From Micropterus salmoides (Eukaryota > Chordata > Actinopteri > Centrarchiformes > Centrarchidae): a stretch of 64,000 nucleotides of DNA. The position numbers were made by a program, and so were the translations under genes. Of the stretch, positions 10,455-21,630 are shown piece by piece. The stretch lies in the NCBI RefSeq assembly GCF_014851395.1, contig NW_024041150.1, positions 52,681,779-52,745,778 on the forward strand. The letters run 5' to 3'. How positions within the stretch are numbered: position 1 is the stretch's first letter; each line of letters opens with the position of its first letter. Below the pieces are notes generated by a model, which saw nothing but the letters and a program-made list of their open reading frames with translations, was not told the DNA's origin and did no database searches.

Positions 10455-11190
10455 GGCTCAGCAATGTGAGCACAGCTAAATGTACTGGATGATAACAAAA
10501 CTGTTAGTGAGCTGGACTGAATAGTTGGATGGAAAACCCTGAGTTAACAGAGGCAGTCCATAAGCAGCTTCATGATACTGGTTATCCAGGACGGCCATTG
10601 TTAGTCTCACTGAGACCAGGTCAACCAGAGAGACCCAGACTCAGTTAAACCTGCTTCAGGATTCAGGCCCCAGATGTGAGGGAGCAATAAAGATGGAGAA
10701 AATGTTCAGATCAGACCTGTGGTTTGTTTGTGAAGTGTATGAAGTGTGACAGCAGACTGAGATTAGAAATGAAGAAGAAGACAGACATTTGGAGCTCAGC
10801 TCTCCTGAAGGAGCCGAGATGAAGCTGGAACAACGAGAGGAAGAGAGAGAAGCTTTGGCTGAAGAAGAGGAAGCAGACAGAGGGACAGAGTTTTAGGATT
10901 CATTTCTGATTTGGATTCCACACACATGGAATCATTTTCATTTGCTGAATCATCATGAAGACGTTCAGAGCCTCTGCTGCTGCTGTTATTCCCTTTTACA
11001 CTTCTGGAGGAATATTAATATTAGAATTTCCACTTTTACTGTCCATCAGATCAGCCGACCAATCAACAAGCAGCCTGTTTCTGCCCCGTAACAGACGTCC
11101 TCATAGGATCCAGCTGGGGCTCCTCTCTGCTCCACCTGTGAAAGTGAGGGGAACATCCTGGATGATGGAGGAGCTCGGTGGATCTCTGGG
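10455..11190. repeat. Low-copy repeat, copy 1
   Basis: About 10533-11180 is highly similar to about 20061-20700, with indels, and part recurs at 61960-62115. It contains a purine-rich segment (gaggaagagagagaagc...) that reads as a Glu-rich ORF on + in the 20.3 kb copy but is disrupted by indels here, arguing against coding function. At 20.3 and 62.0 kb it lies just 3' of a minus-strand V-set gene, so it may be ancestral 3'-flank or UTR of that family. Confidence 0.6.
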
Positions 11191-11919
11191 TCACCGGCTG
11201 GAGGACGGAGGAAGCAAAGAGGTTTGCAGGCTACATTCACAACACACAGTTTTCCTTCAGTGGCTTTGTGTTTGCATCTGTTTGGGCTGCTCATTAATGC
11301 AGCTGAATAGCCAGCTGATGTCCACATGTTCAGCTCTCTGCCTCCTATTCAAGCTGATCACCTGAAGAGAGGTGAAAATGCGCATCAGTCGCCTTTTCAA
11401 GCAGCTGATCCCCATTTGAATAGAGAGCCGACCTGGACAAACACACGATGGCCCGTTAAGTGAACAAACAGCTTCACTGTGATGTTAATGATGTGTTTGG
11501 ACTCTCTTAGCTGCCGAGAGAAGCAGCAGATGTTTGTGAACAAACTGTCTGTTTCATCTGATTTCACCATTTAAACAGTAACCGTAATATAGCTACTGTC
11601 TCTGCGATTCCTGTTTTCATCTTGAAGAGAGGAAGCTGAAAGTAAACTCAAAAGAATTTCTCTAATCTTTGTTGTGGGTGTGTTTCCCGATCGGCGCATG
11701 CGTGGGGCAACAAGTGTAATGCGGCGTTCAGACCAAACGCGAATATGTCTTCTTTGAGTACATTCGCTGCAAGTGTTCACACACAACTCGAAGGCGATTT
11801 TAACATGGTAATACTACAGCTCTATGAACCCAAAGTAAACACATGTTGCTGTGATTAAATAGCAATAAATGGATTAAACTGATGCCGAAATAACTACAAC
11901 ATGATGCAGATTTGTTAAA
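11191..11919. other. No gene recognised
   Basis: Spacer without paralogue inside the window beyond about 11190. Short ORFs on both strands lack motifs. Confidence 0.3.
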
Positions 11920-12104
11920 CATTTACATTTAACTGACGCTTTTTATCCAAAGCGACTTACAATTGCTGTACATGTCAGAGGTCGCACGCCTCTGGAGCAA
12001 CGAGGGGTTAAGTGTCTTGTTCAGGGACACACTGGTGGATGTCTCACAGTGGGAATTGAACCCAGGTCTCCCACACCAAAGGCAAGCATCTTATCTATGC
12101 ACTT
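11920..12104 (-). mobile_element. tRNA-derived SINE, copy 2
   Basis: Minus-strand SINE of the same family as the 8.1 kb copy: a B-box-like stretch (ggttcaattccc) and a tail ending ttgtaagtcgctttggataa. The A-box end is truncated near 12104. Confidence 0.55.
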
Positions 12105-13032
12105 GATTGGACTGTACTTCAGCAGAAAGCCAAGCATTGGCCAAGAGCAGAAGGCCCTGCCTCCAGGCTGTTTTTTAAGTTGCAAGGCTTAATTTTCGCT
12201 CAGTCTGAGTTTCAGAGCAGAGCTGCGTGACAACGCTGCCACAAATCATGTGAGTGCAACTGTGTAGACGTATCTCTGCAAAGTGGGTGTTGTAAACTCA
12301 GTTCTAAAATAGTCTGCAATACCAGAGCAATCACCATGTCAAACTGTCTAACTGCGTTATTCTCTGAATCAATGATCTGGTATGACAGGTATGAAATTAG
12401 TTTTCCCCTGTTGGTACTTAGCTTTTCGACACAACACGATGCTACTGACAGTGTTTTAGTTTAGATATTTTTATTAAAATATTTTGTACTGTGCATGTTG
12501 CCCTAGTTGCTTTGCGACAACTCCCTCTCTGTTTTCCACCAACAGTCAATTTGAACTCGCTTGATACTTTCAGTAACCGTCCGCCTCGTTGTCTGTCGTG
12601 CAAAAAGATGCCAAATGTCGGAATTCAGCCTAATTATACCTTTTGGTCGAAATCACACAGTCCTAGTTGGGTCTAATGTTCTGAGTGCTTGTATCCTGAA
12701 GCTGTGGTGGACGTAGTGTGATGACCAGGAGGCAGAGCGAACTCCTTTGTGGACTCTTGTCTTTAGGTATTTTACAGCTTAACTTTCCTGTGTTTGAAAT
12801 GTTTAGTCCTAAATATGTCTGATGCTTGGTTTGTTTGACAAAGTTGTTTCCAGTTGTGAAGCTGGTTTAGTTTCTTTGCAGTTTGGGCTTTTCTGAATTG
12901 TGAGATCTTTGCTTAGTAACCGCTCCAGTAAAATTCAATTCAAATAACTTTATCTGTTTGGAACTTGATTTTTGCTGAGCATCAGTGCGTTTATTATTGA
13001 CATTCCAGAAACACAGCACAATATGCCACATA
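12105..13032. other. No gene recognised
   Basis: A 61-codon ORF at 12491-12676 has no supporting feature. Plain spacer up to the TA target site of the next Tc1 element. Confidence 0.3.
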
Positions 13033-13276
13033 CAGTGACGAAAATAAGTATTTGAACACCCTGCTATTTTGCTAGTTCTCCCACTTAGAAATCATGGAGG
13101 GGTCTGAAATTTTATTTATTATTATTAATAGTATTTATTTGTATGATACAGCTGCAAATAAGTATTTGAACACCTGAGAAAATCAATGTTAATATTTGGT
13201 ACAGTAGCCTTTGTTTGGTCAAACGTTTCCTGTAGTTTTTCACCAGGTTTGCACACACTGCAGGAGGGATTTTGGC

Positions 13277-14605
13277 TCACTCCTCCACACAGATCTTCTC
13301 TAGATCAGTCAGGTTTCTGGGCTGTCGCTGAGAAACACGGAGTTTGAGCTCCCTCCAAAGATTCTCTATTGGGTTTAGGTCTGGAGACTGGCTAGGCCAC
13401 GCCAGAACCTTGATATGCTTCTTACAGAGCCACTCCTTGGTTATCCTGGCTGTGTGCTTCGGGTCATTGTCATGTTGGAAGACCCGGCCTCGACCCATCT
13501 TCAATGCTCTAACTGAGGGAAGGAGGTTGTTCCCCAAAATCTGGCAATACATGGCCCCGGTCATCCTCTCCTTAATACAGTGCAGTCGCCCTGTCCCATG
13601 TGCAGAAAAACAGCCCCAAAGCATGATGCTCCCACCCCCATGCTTCACTGTAGGGATGGTGTTCTTGGGATGGTACTCATCATTCTTCTTCCTCCAAACA
13701 CGGTTAGTGGAATTATGACCAAAAAGTTCTGTAGGAGCCATTTCAATGTTTATGTCCAGGTTTGGCCATTAGGTGGCACTAGGGTTATGGCATAGTGATT
13801 GGGGCTTATCTACTTAGGCTAGCTGTAATCAAGGACAGGTGTTGCTAGAGGGAAAAGGGCAAACTAGTTTTTGACTGCCACGCCACGCGACGGAGGCTGT
13901 GGTTGAATGCATGTTAAGTGACTGTTGGTGAAGATGGAATATTGTTCTGTTATGGAAAAGGAAATCCTTGTGTAAATCCAATAAACATCTCTCACAACAG
14001 AGAAGAAAAGATAACTTTAAGCTTTGTATCATTGCTCAATCAAGCCAAAGCGACCACGGTAAGCGCGTCAACTATAGCCCACTTTAACCCTCTGCATAAC
14101 CCTCGGCTGTTTTAAGCTTAGCGGTTACAAGTTCTATTTTGGTCTCATCTGACCACATGACTTTCTCCCATGACTCCTCTGGATCATCCAAATGGTCATT
14201 GGCAAACTGAAGACGGGCCTTGACATGTGCTGGTTTAAGCAGGGGAACCTTCCGTGCCATGCGTGATTTCAAACCATGACGTCTTAGTGTATTACCAACA
14301 GTAACCTTGGAAACGGTGGTCCCAGCTCTTTTCAGGTCATTGACCAGCTCCTCCCGTGTAGTTCTGGGCTGATTTCTCACCTTTCTTAGGATCATTGAGA
14401 CCCCACGAGGTGAGATCTTGCATGGAGCCCCGGTCCGAGGGAGACTGACAGTCATGTTTAGCTTCTTCCATTTTCTAATGATTGCTCCAACAGTGGACCT
14501 TTTTTCACCAAGCTGCTTGGCAATTTCCCCGTAGCCCTTTCCAGCCTTGTGGAGGTGTACAACTTTGTCTCTAGTGTCTTTGGACAGCTCTTTGGTCTTG
14601 GCCAT
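13277..14605 (-). pseudogene. Tc1 transposase interrupted by a solo LTR and a nonsense codon
   Basis: The N-terminal part (14605 down to 14130) starts MAKTKELSKDTRDK and carries the helix-turn-helix region and the first catalytic Asp in MWSDETKIEL. The C-terminal part (13729 down to 13277) continues FGHNSTNRVWRK, with the glycine-rich box KHGGGSIMLWG, the second Asp in FQHDNDPKH and Glu in PIENLWREL, 34 residues between Asp and Glu. The LTR at 13730-14129 breaks the frame between the parts. A TGA at 13277-13279 replaces the expected Trp codon of the EEWAKI motif, removing the last 40 or so residues. No other frameshift was seen, so the LTR insertion and one nonsense change are the main lesions. 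Confidence 0.85.
13730..14129 (+). mobile_element. Solo LTR of a retroelement, 400 bp, inside transposon 2
   Basis: Begins TGTAGGAGCC and ends GCGGTTACA, with a perfect 5-bp target duplication AGTTC at 13725-13729 and 14130-14134. An AATAAA near 13980 in ccaataaacatctctcac indicates + orientation. No internal region is present. It is younger than the Tc1 copy that contains it. Confidence 0.85.
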
Positions 14606-14968
14606 GTTAGTAGTTGGATTCTTACTGATTGTATGGGGTGGACAGGTGTCTTTATGCAGCTAACGACCTCAAACAGGTGCATCTAATTTAGGATAATAAA
14701 TTGAGTGGAGGTGGACATTTTGAAGGCAGACTAACAGGTCTTTGAGAGTCAGAAGTCTAGCTGATAGACAGGTGTTCAAATACTTATTTGCAGCTGTATC
14801 ATACAAATAAAAAATCATACATTGTGATTTCTGGATTATTTTTTTTTTAGATTATGTCTCTCACAGTGGACATGCACCTACGATGACAATTTCAGACCCC
14901 TCCATGATTTCTAAGTGGGAGAACTTGCAAAATAGCAGGGTGTTCAAATACTTATTTTCCTCACTGTA

Positions 14969-17483
14969 ACTGTAATAAAAGGTTGTAAGTAAATAAGTTA
15001 GAAGGTAAGTTTATTGAAAATAATATTACAACAATATAATTATTGTTGGCATATTTTATTTTGTTTAGATAGATTTGTCAGTATTTTGGATACTGGGTGG
15101 CAGTGATTAGATGCACATGGTTGTATATTGAGGGCATAGGTGACAGGAAGTGGTAGGCACAGGTAGGGGGAGCACACACAGTTCTCAGCAGACCACGGGT
15201 TATAGACCACAAAAACAACTGGAAACAGAATAAGAAATCAACCGGTGTGTTCATCTGTTTGTACGATTTACTACTGCAATAAACCCCAAACCTCAACTGC
15301 AATAATCTCTGGAAAATCTTGTCTGTCTGTGTAAAACTACACTCATACCTGTGCATGATGGTAAAGATATGGATACTGGAAATACAGGCTAGAGGTAAAG
15401 CAAAAAGCAAATATTGCCATTACACTTTCTACTGACTGGTTGTTGACTAACAGAGTGGTTAACAACCAGCTCCTTGATTTTGGAGGAGTTGAGGTCAAGA
15501 CAATTCTGCTTGCACCGCTGCGTAAAACTGTCCATCTCAGTCTCTAGCTCTCTAGCTTCGACCAAAGGAACTATAACCCTGAATGAGGAACCTTTGGAGG
15601 AAGACACTGCATTTCCACCAAAGGGACCAGCGTCTAAATTTAGTAATAGGATCTTTAATTTACCCCCCAAAATGTTTCTGCTCGGGGGGGTAGTACTTGA
15701 TGAAAGTACCGGTTCTTTGGGGGGGGGGGCTTGCCTTGCAGTGAATTTCAGAATGGGCGAGTAGAGGCTACTGGCTTTAAATCGAGCATGTTAGCTGTTT
15801 TTCTATGACTGTCCCTCTCTTTTCCACCGTTGTTTGCAAACCAGTAAATCGCAATCAACAGTCTCACCAACGTCCGCTTGAGATCGTACGTCGGCATTGA
15901 ATGTATTGCTCAGAAATAGCAGCCATCGGACAGCGGTGTGTTTACAGCGAACAGCTGATGGAGTTACATTAAATACTGGGTCCAAAGTTGTTGTTCTAAG
16001 TTTTCATCAGTCAGGACATTTTTATACGCAGCCAAAGTTGGTCTCCTAAACTCCAAAACAAGTGGAACAGCTGATTACAACAATCCAAAATCCAGTACCG
16101 CCGATGCTTAGGTGGACTCAGACGTGAGTCAGGCCAGCTGATCCGCAGCTGTAATAAAAGCAGCAATAAAATTATTTTCATGAAAACACGAAGATCTGTA
16201 ACGTTATAATAATACTTTAAATTTCTACCTAGCGAGCAATCCTGGTTAAGTAACTTATTAAAAATATGACGTTAACTTACTCGAATCCCTTCTGTGCTGC
16301 ATTCCGCCTCTAAAGGTGGCTTCGTTGGCAGTTCGCCATTGGATCAGGGCATCTGTGTCCTCACCTGGCCCTAATAACAAAAACAACTGAGATAACGCTA
16401 GATTTGAGTTATGTATGATGTGTGCTGCTGTCTTCCATCACAACATTAAACATTAGCTTAGCAGATTTAGCATAAACGTTATGCATTTGTTACGATAGTA
16501 CTATATACGTTTGTTATAGATAAGCTGTAACCTGGTCACTGTCGTGGAAATGATAACCCTGGTGAGGGGTTGAGCAAAGAATTGAGTTACAACCAGTCGT
16601 TGTCTTTGAAGAATTTATTTAACAATAGAGAATAAACAGAGAAGTACTAAAACTCACATATACAGCTGGTCCAGAGACCTGCTGCCTAGGGCGGCTTCAG
16701 GCGTCTGGCCCCGTGCAAAGGGATGCATCATCATTTACACAGTCTAGGTTTCTGTGTTTTGGGGAACAGAGATCCTCTCCAGGCCTTGAATGAACATTTC
16801 ATGAGAGGAACAACAAGAGGGGGAGAACACCAAAACAATCTCACAGCTCTGACCTAGTAAATGTGGACAGACTAACATAAGGAGTATAGGAGAGGAAAGG
16901 TTAAAGATAAAACACAATACATATGATGACATATGATAATATTAAAAGATCATACATGCACAATTAAATATAAGAGCACACAGTTTTCTGCCATAACAGT
17001 CACAATTGTGAATTGTTCACTTACACAAGATTACATTGTAAATAAAAATGTTAGTAGCGGCACTTAAATTTATATTCGTCTCTGCCCATCACTTGTAAAG
17101 GATGGTTGTTATCCGCCATTATTACCGGTTATGATCGTTCCAGCGCTTTGCACAGACCACGAGGTAGACTGGTCCAATACATACCGTCAGTTTCTTTCCA
17201 AATCAGGACACCATCCTACGGGGCCCCTGAAGTCCCATAACATTATTATCTTGTATGCACAAGATAATAAACATGGATCAAGCTTCAAAAACATGGGGCT
17301 GTATATTTCCCATAATGTGATGTGTCTCAATTAATAAGAAATGTCAGTATCTGTGGTAATCAATCAGATTCTTAGAGAGGTCTGAGTCACCCCAGGTCCC
17401 TCCTGTGGACACAACCCTACATTTGGTTGTCACAGTTGGTAATGCATTAGTCAAACTTTAACATTGTGTATTATTTTCCACAG
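14969..17483. other. Repeat-rich spacer, no gene called
   Basis: Contains a short minus-strand stretch (about 15470-15540) reading CLDLNSSKIKELVV, which resembles the reverse-transcriptase C-terminal region of fish non-LTR elements; the rest of that element is absent. About 15560-15740 includes G-rich runs. About 16540-17450 is AT-rich and begins and ends with TG/CA-like motifs, but no target duplication was found. ORFs here are short and unsupported. Confidence 0.35.
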
Positions 17484-17579
17484 ACATGCTCTAAATGTCA
17501 TTTATGGTTCAACATAACTCGCTCCACTATGACATCTCACTCACGGTCTTTCTTTCTGCATGTCTGTCTGTAGCTATAG

Positions 17580-17746
17580 AAGCAGAGAGGAATAGATGGA
17601 TTCAAACGTCACTGCTGTCAGCGCTGTGACAAATCCTTCAGAAGATCTTATCATTTAAAGACTCATCAGAGAGTTCACACTGGTGAGAAACCATACAGCT
17701 GTGACCAGTGTGGGAAAACTTTTACCAACATTTGTTCTCTTAATAA
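17580..17746 (+). pseudogene. Truncated C2H2 zinc-finger exon, paralogue of the 3.0 kb gene
   Basis: After a CTATAG acceptor in phase 0, the frame encodes one full finger (RCDKSFRRSYHLKTHQRVH), the linker HTGEKP and the first half of a second finger (YSCDQCGKTFTNICSLN). It then runs into an unrelated repeat at about 17747. The 95 bp upstream also match the intron in front of the 3.0 kb exon. This is a duplicate cut off by a repeat; no further fingers follow. Confidence 0.75.
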
Positions 17747-17914
17747 AGGAAGTTTTTCCTTGCCTCTGTCGCCTAGTGCTGCTCTTGGTGGGAACTGTTG
17801 GGCTTCTGTAAATAACATCACAGAGTTCGGTCTAGACCTGCTCTTTATGAAAAGCACTGTGCGATAACTGTTGTTGTGATTTGGTGCTATATAAATAAAA
17901 TTGAATTGAATTAA
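17747..17914 (+). repeat. Teleost dispersed repeat with LINE-like 3' tail
   Basis: Runs from aggaagtttttccttgcc to the tail gtgctatataaataaaattg followed by aattgaattaa. The tail style (short tandem repeats after gctatataaataaa) is that of 3' ends of non-LTR elements. It is the sequence that replaces the rest of the finger exon. Confidence 0.55.
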
Positions 17915-18477
17915 TAGACACAAAAGCAATCACACAGCATCATGCTAAACCTTTAGTTTTAGAGCTAAGCTATGTATTGCCTCTTGCCTCTTCTCCCATT
18001 GCCCTCAATCCAACCACTTTTGACAAAGAAATTGGGTTCACGAGGCCGAGATTTTAAGATCAAGTTTAATTATATTCAGGAAGCAGGTTACAATTCAAAC
18101 TCTAATCTGACACAGAGAGGGAAAGTAGCAGCATCTGTAAACACCAGAACAACGTTGCACATCTAAAGTTCAAATTAATTGAACTTTTGAGGCAACCAGG
18201 CAACGGCTTTATCTCATGTGTCCATTTTTTGGAATATAGCCTAATTGTCCTTTTTTTTTTTTGTCATTCTTTCAGAGGGACAGACCGCCCCCCCCAAAAC
18301 AATGGGTGGGGAAGCACTGTCATATCTAATGACCATTGATGTATTAGCAGTTTATTTATTACTGTCAGTTTATTTACTTCATGTGACCATAGGTAGCCCA
18401 AAGGTGGAACTGTAATGGCATCAGGAGTTTCCACTGTGGTTCAAGGCTGAGAAAGGCTTTTCTGTTGGACTCCACAA
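17915..18477. other. No gene recognised
   Basis: Spacer with a poly-T run near 18250 and a C run near 18290. About 18440-18470 (ttcaaggctgagaaaggctt) is the empty-site counterpart of the flank of the 8280 solo LTR. Confidence 0.3.
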
Positions 18478-18645
18478 TTATTCTCTAGCATTAAATGTCT
18501 TCTCTGTTTCTCTGGGTCAGACTCTCTAACAGCCCTCTGGTGTATGAGCTCTGCCCTTCAGCTGAATCACTCTGTTATTCTTTAATAAATATCACAAAGA
18601 CACCTGTTTGTAGCAAGTTTTTTTTATTTGTGAATTTCTTCAGAC
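18478..18645 (+). repeat. Segmental duplicate of 8.79-8.94 kb
   Basis: Second copy of the block at 8778-8940, in the same orientation and order as the duplicated finger exon and the 20.1 kb block. It lacks the solo LTR present just before the first copy. Confidence 0.6.
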
Positions 18646-20047
18646 ATTGTCGGTTCCGCTGTCAGTATTGGTCATCATTTAGGACACAAACAGTTGTGGA
18701 AGATGGACGTCTATTTCAGTCCATATTTATCCCAACACAGACAAAATAAAACTGTAAAATGTTACCTTACCAAGAGTGACAACAAATATGGAGGCCTAGT
18801 GTTCTTAAAAAGAAATTTTTCTCAAAAAAACAGTCACAAGCTGGTGATTCTTTTTAGGTTTAGGCTATTTAGATAGAATTTTTCACAAAATCAAAGCCTA
18901 ATCTCGTCTCCTAGCAAAGCAGGATGTTTAACTGTATACTCACTTTTCCAATGCCTTTTCAGTGACGTTTTGCTAGAAGAATGAGTACAGCCTCAGAGTA
19001 CAATACTGCCAAATGTCTGAACCATTCAATTCAAATGATTTATTTGCCATTGTCTTACACTAAACTAATGAAGAGTCGCACGTAGCACAGCCGAACATGT
19101 TATATAAACCAAAAAATGCAGTCCTAAGCTTGAACATGTGACTGGGTGTCTGGGCTGAATTAAAGAAGAAAAATGGAGTTGAAGATGAAGTTGAGTTAAA
19201 AAACAAACAATTAAGTGTTAAGTCGTCAGAAGTCTGATCTAAACTGAAGAAAACAGTTTATCGTTGCTGCTTTGCCATAAGTCGTTTGTAAGTTTTTTTG
19301 TTTTTTTTTAAAGGGTTTTAAACTCATTGAAAGGAAGTTGTAAGATGAGAGAGACACCTTTTTAACTTTCAGCTAAAACCAAATGTATCTTAAAGAATGG
19401 CAAGACTGTTTTTTTTTTTTTTTTTTTTTTTTTTCTCCACAGCTTTTCTATTACAATTTGCTGGACGGGTTTATTGTTCATCTGTTTGCAGCAATAATCT
19501 GCTCTGCCCACAGATCTCCACCCTGATCTTTAGTAACGATGGTTAGAATATTTCCTGCTCTTCCTTCAGCTCTGAAAGACTATACTCTTCAATAATATTC
19601 ACAGTTCAACAGCAGGAAACATTTTCTCCTGACTTCAGGTCCTATTGAGCCGCGACTGGTTTCCTCTGTAGTTTTAGTAACTAACTGAACAGAAACGGTA
19701 ATCTGTCGCATCTGATTTCTTTCTTTTTGTATAAAAAAGGACAAAGTGTGAAATCCAACATTTCCACATTTAGAGAAAAGACTGACATGTATATACAGTC
19801 ACTAACACCTTGTTGGCTTCACTGGACTATAACTAGTGTCTTTACTGGACCTGTGTGGACCTGGATCTAGTCTCAGAGTCCTGTTTCTATGTTTTAAAGT
19901 CTTGTGTCTCCTGCCAGCTGAAAGCTTCCTGCAGCATCTGTCCAATAATCTGTCTAATAAATATTCAGCAGGTCTCAGATGAAGCTTTTCCTTCATGGTT
20001 GTGATGATGATGTTGGAACCAACAACTCGTCCTGTTTCACATCAACA
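18646..20047. other. No gene recognised; poly-T tract
   Basis: AT-rich spacer. An uninterrupted run of 26 T at 19409-19434 is the most conspicuous feature. ORFs at 18495-18876 and 19802-19996 have no motif support. Confidence 0.3.
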
Positions 20048-20703
20048 CACTCGGAGCTGGATGGAAAACCCAGAGTTAACAGAGCCAGTCCATAAGCAGC
20101 TTCATGATACTGGTTATGCTGGACGGCCATTGTTAGACTCAGTGAGACCAGATCAACCAGAGAGACCCAGACTCAGTTAAACCTGCTTCAGGATTCAGGC
20201 CCCAGATGTGAGGGAGCAATAAAGATGGAGAGAAATGTTGCAGATCAGACCTGTGGTTTGTTTGTAAAGTGTGACAGCAGACTGAGATTAGAGAATGAAG
20301 AAGACAGACATTTGGAGCTCAGCTCTCCTGAAGGAGCCGAGATGAAGCTGGAACAACAAGAGGAAGAAGAGAGAAGTCTTTTGGCTGAAGAAGAGGAAGC
20401 AGACAGAGGGACAGAGTATTTAGGATTCATTTCTGATTTGGATTCCACACATGGAATCATTTTCATTTGCTGAATCATCATGAAGACGTTCAGAGCCTCT
20501 GCTGCTGCTGTTATTGCCTTTTACACTTCTGGAGGAATATTAATATTAGAATTTACACTTTTACTGTCCGTCAGATCGGCCGACCAATCAACAAGCAGCC
20601 TGTTTCTGCCCCGTAACAGACGTCCTCATAGGATCCAGCTGGGGCTCCTCTCTGCTCCACCTGTGAAAGTGAGGGGAACATCCTGGATGATGGAGGAAGC
20701 AGA
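20048..20703. repeat. Low-copy repeat, copy 2
   Basis: Second copy of the 10.5-11.2 kb block. Here + strand positions 20225-20473 are open for 82 codons with a Glu-rich middle (SSPEGAEMKLEQQEEEE), and 20480-20707 for 75 codons. The first copy carries frame-disrupting indels and the 62.0 kb copy is partial, so coding function is doubtful. The block lies 3' of the minus-strand V-set gene at 20.9-21.5 kb. Confidence 0.6.
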
Positions 20704-20903
20704 ATGACCCAGAGACAACATGCTGCCTGTGAGGTCAACAGGAATCAATAGTGAGTGTGTAGACTGTGTGTGAGAGTCAGTAGGAGGAGTCAGAGTGAAG
20801 AGGAAGCTGACAAAGTGTCCTCCTGTCTTCATCTGTCCTCCATCAGCTGCTTCACCTCCATTTTCTCTCTGATCCAGAGTCAGATCGGATCAATGATCAA
20901 AGA

Positions 20904-21459
20904 TCAAACAGATTGATCGGCCATCAGAGGAGTTGGATCAGTGGAGCTGCTTCTGTTCCTGCTTCTCTCTGCAGAGGAGACAGAGGACAGTCAGACAGAA
21001 ACAAACACAGAGACTCTGACCTCAGTCTGCATACTGACCTTTGACCCTGAGATCAACTGTTTTCACTCTCATGATGCGCCGGTCGATACCGTGCCAGTAG
21101 ATGCTGCTGATGCGCCGGTCGATGGTGCACCAGTATCGTCCTCCGTCTCTGTCTGTGGGGTATTTCAGGGTCAGACTGAGGTCTCCAGTTCTCAGCAGGT
21201 CTTCCTTCATCTCTGTTCGGCCTCTGTAAGCCCAGTCCTGTTGGTCAAGCTGGTCAGAGCCGTTCTTATATACGTGGACCTTCTTGTTGTAACTGTCCCT
21301 CCACTCCACTGTGCCGTCTTCAGGCAGATAAACTGTGGTTTTGCAGGGCAGCAGGACAGACTCCACCCCTGAATCCACCTCCACCTTGTAGACTACGAGG
21401 ACTACAAAGCACAACATCAGCTGTACAGACAGCAGCAGGAACTCTGAAATATGTCCCAT
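20904..21459 (-). CDS. V-set Ig protein, predicted secreted (subfamily 1, gene A)
   Basis: Exon 1 (21459 down to 21039, 421 nt) encodes a hydrophobic leader starting MGHISEFLLLSVQ and a V-set domain: B-strand Cys in LLPCKT, C-strand Trp in VEW, and DGGRYWC with the F-strand Cys. The exon ends LRVKG at a GTCAGT donor in phase 1. A 70-bp intron with a long pyrimidine tract ends CCTCTGCAG at 20969, and exon 2 (20968 down to 20904) continues in frame for 21 codons (ERSRNRSSSTDPTPLMADQS...) to TGA. No membrane segment follows, unlike gene B, so a secreted product of about 160 residues is predicted. The fold resembles B7/butyrophilin-type V domains; a precise orthologue cannot be named. The NGS sequon suggests glycosylation. 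The FG loop is longer than in paralogues because of a 36-bp duplication. Exon 2 could instead be a cytoplasmic exon whose TM partner is missing. Confidence 0.65.
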
Positions 21460-21590
21460 TGTTCCATCTAACAGAGACAGTGTTGTCTTTGGTGTCTCTA
21501 CAATCAACAGCACAACTGACTGTTTATTAAATCACTGAGTATTATTGTCAGATGGACTCAATCAAATCTTTATTAAAGTTAGAATCTGTT
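21460..21590 (-). promoter_or_regulatory. Conserved 5' flank of subfamily-1 Ig genes
   Basis: About 130 bp upstream of the MGHISE start codon, repeated almost unchanged upstream of gene B (31615-31750) and, split by an insertion, of the V-less relic (27323-27393 plus 29837-29900). On the minus strand it contains gatttaataaacag about 65 bp before the ATG, a possible TATA-like element. Gene C has lost it from about 35137. Confidence 0.4.
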
Positions 21591-21630
21591 CAGCAGTGGT
21601 GGAAAGTAAAGAAGTACAAATTAATACAAG

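Larger units (their letters stand above)
13033..14966 (-). mobile_element. Tc1-family transposon 2, split by a solo LTR
   Basis: Outer ends CAGTGACGAAAATAAG and CTTATTTTCCTCACTG lie between TA dinucleotides (13031-13032 and 14967-14968). The inverted repeats are of IR/DR type: the block aataagtatttgaacacc occurs at the outer end and again about 110 bp inside (13159 region), with mirror copies on the right. Without the 400-bp LTR and one 5-bp duplication the element is about 1.53 kb, near the usual Tc1 length. Transposase on the minus strand. Confidence 0.9.

Noticed and set aside
16540..17450. Possible solo LTR
   Set aside because: Starts TG and ends CA-like, but no target duplication, no convincing inverted ends and no paralogous empty site.
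20225..20707. Glu-rich + strand ORFs as a gene
   Set aside because: The duplicate at 10.7 kb carries indels that break the frame and the minus strand is equally open; kept only as a repeat.
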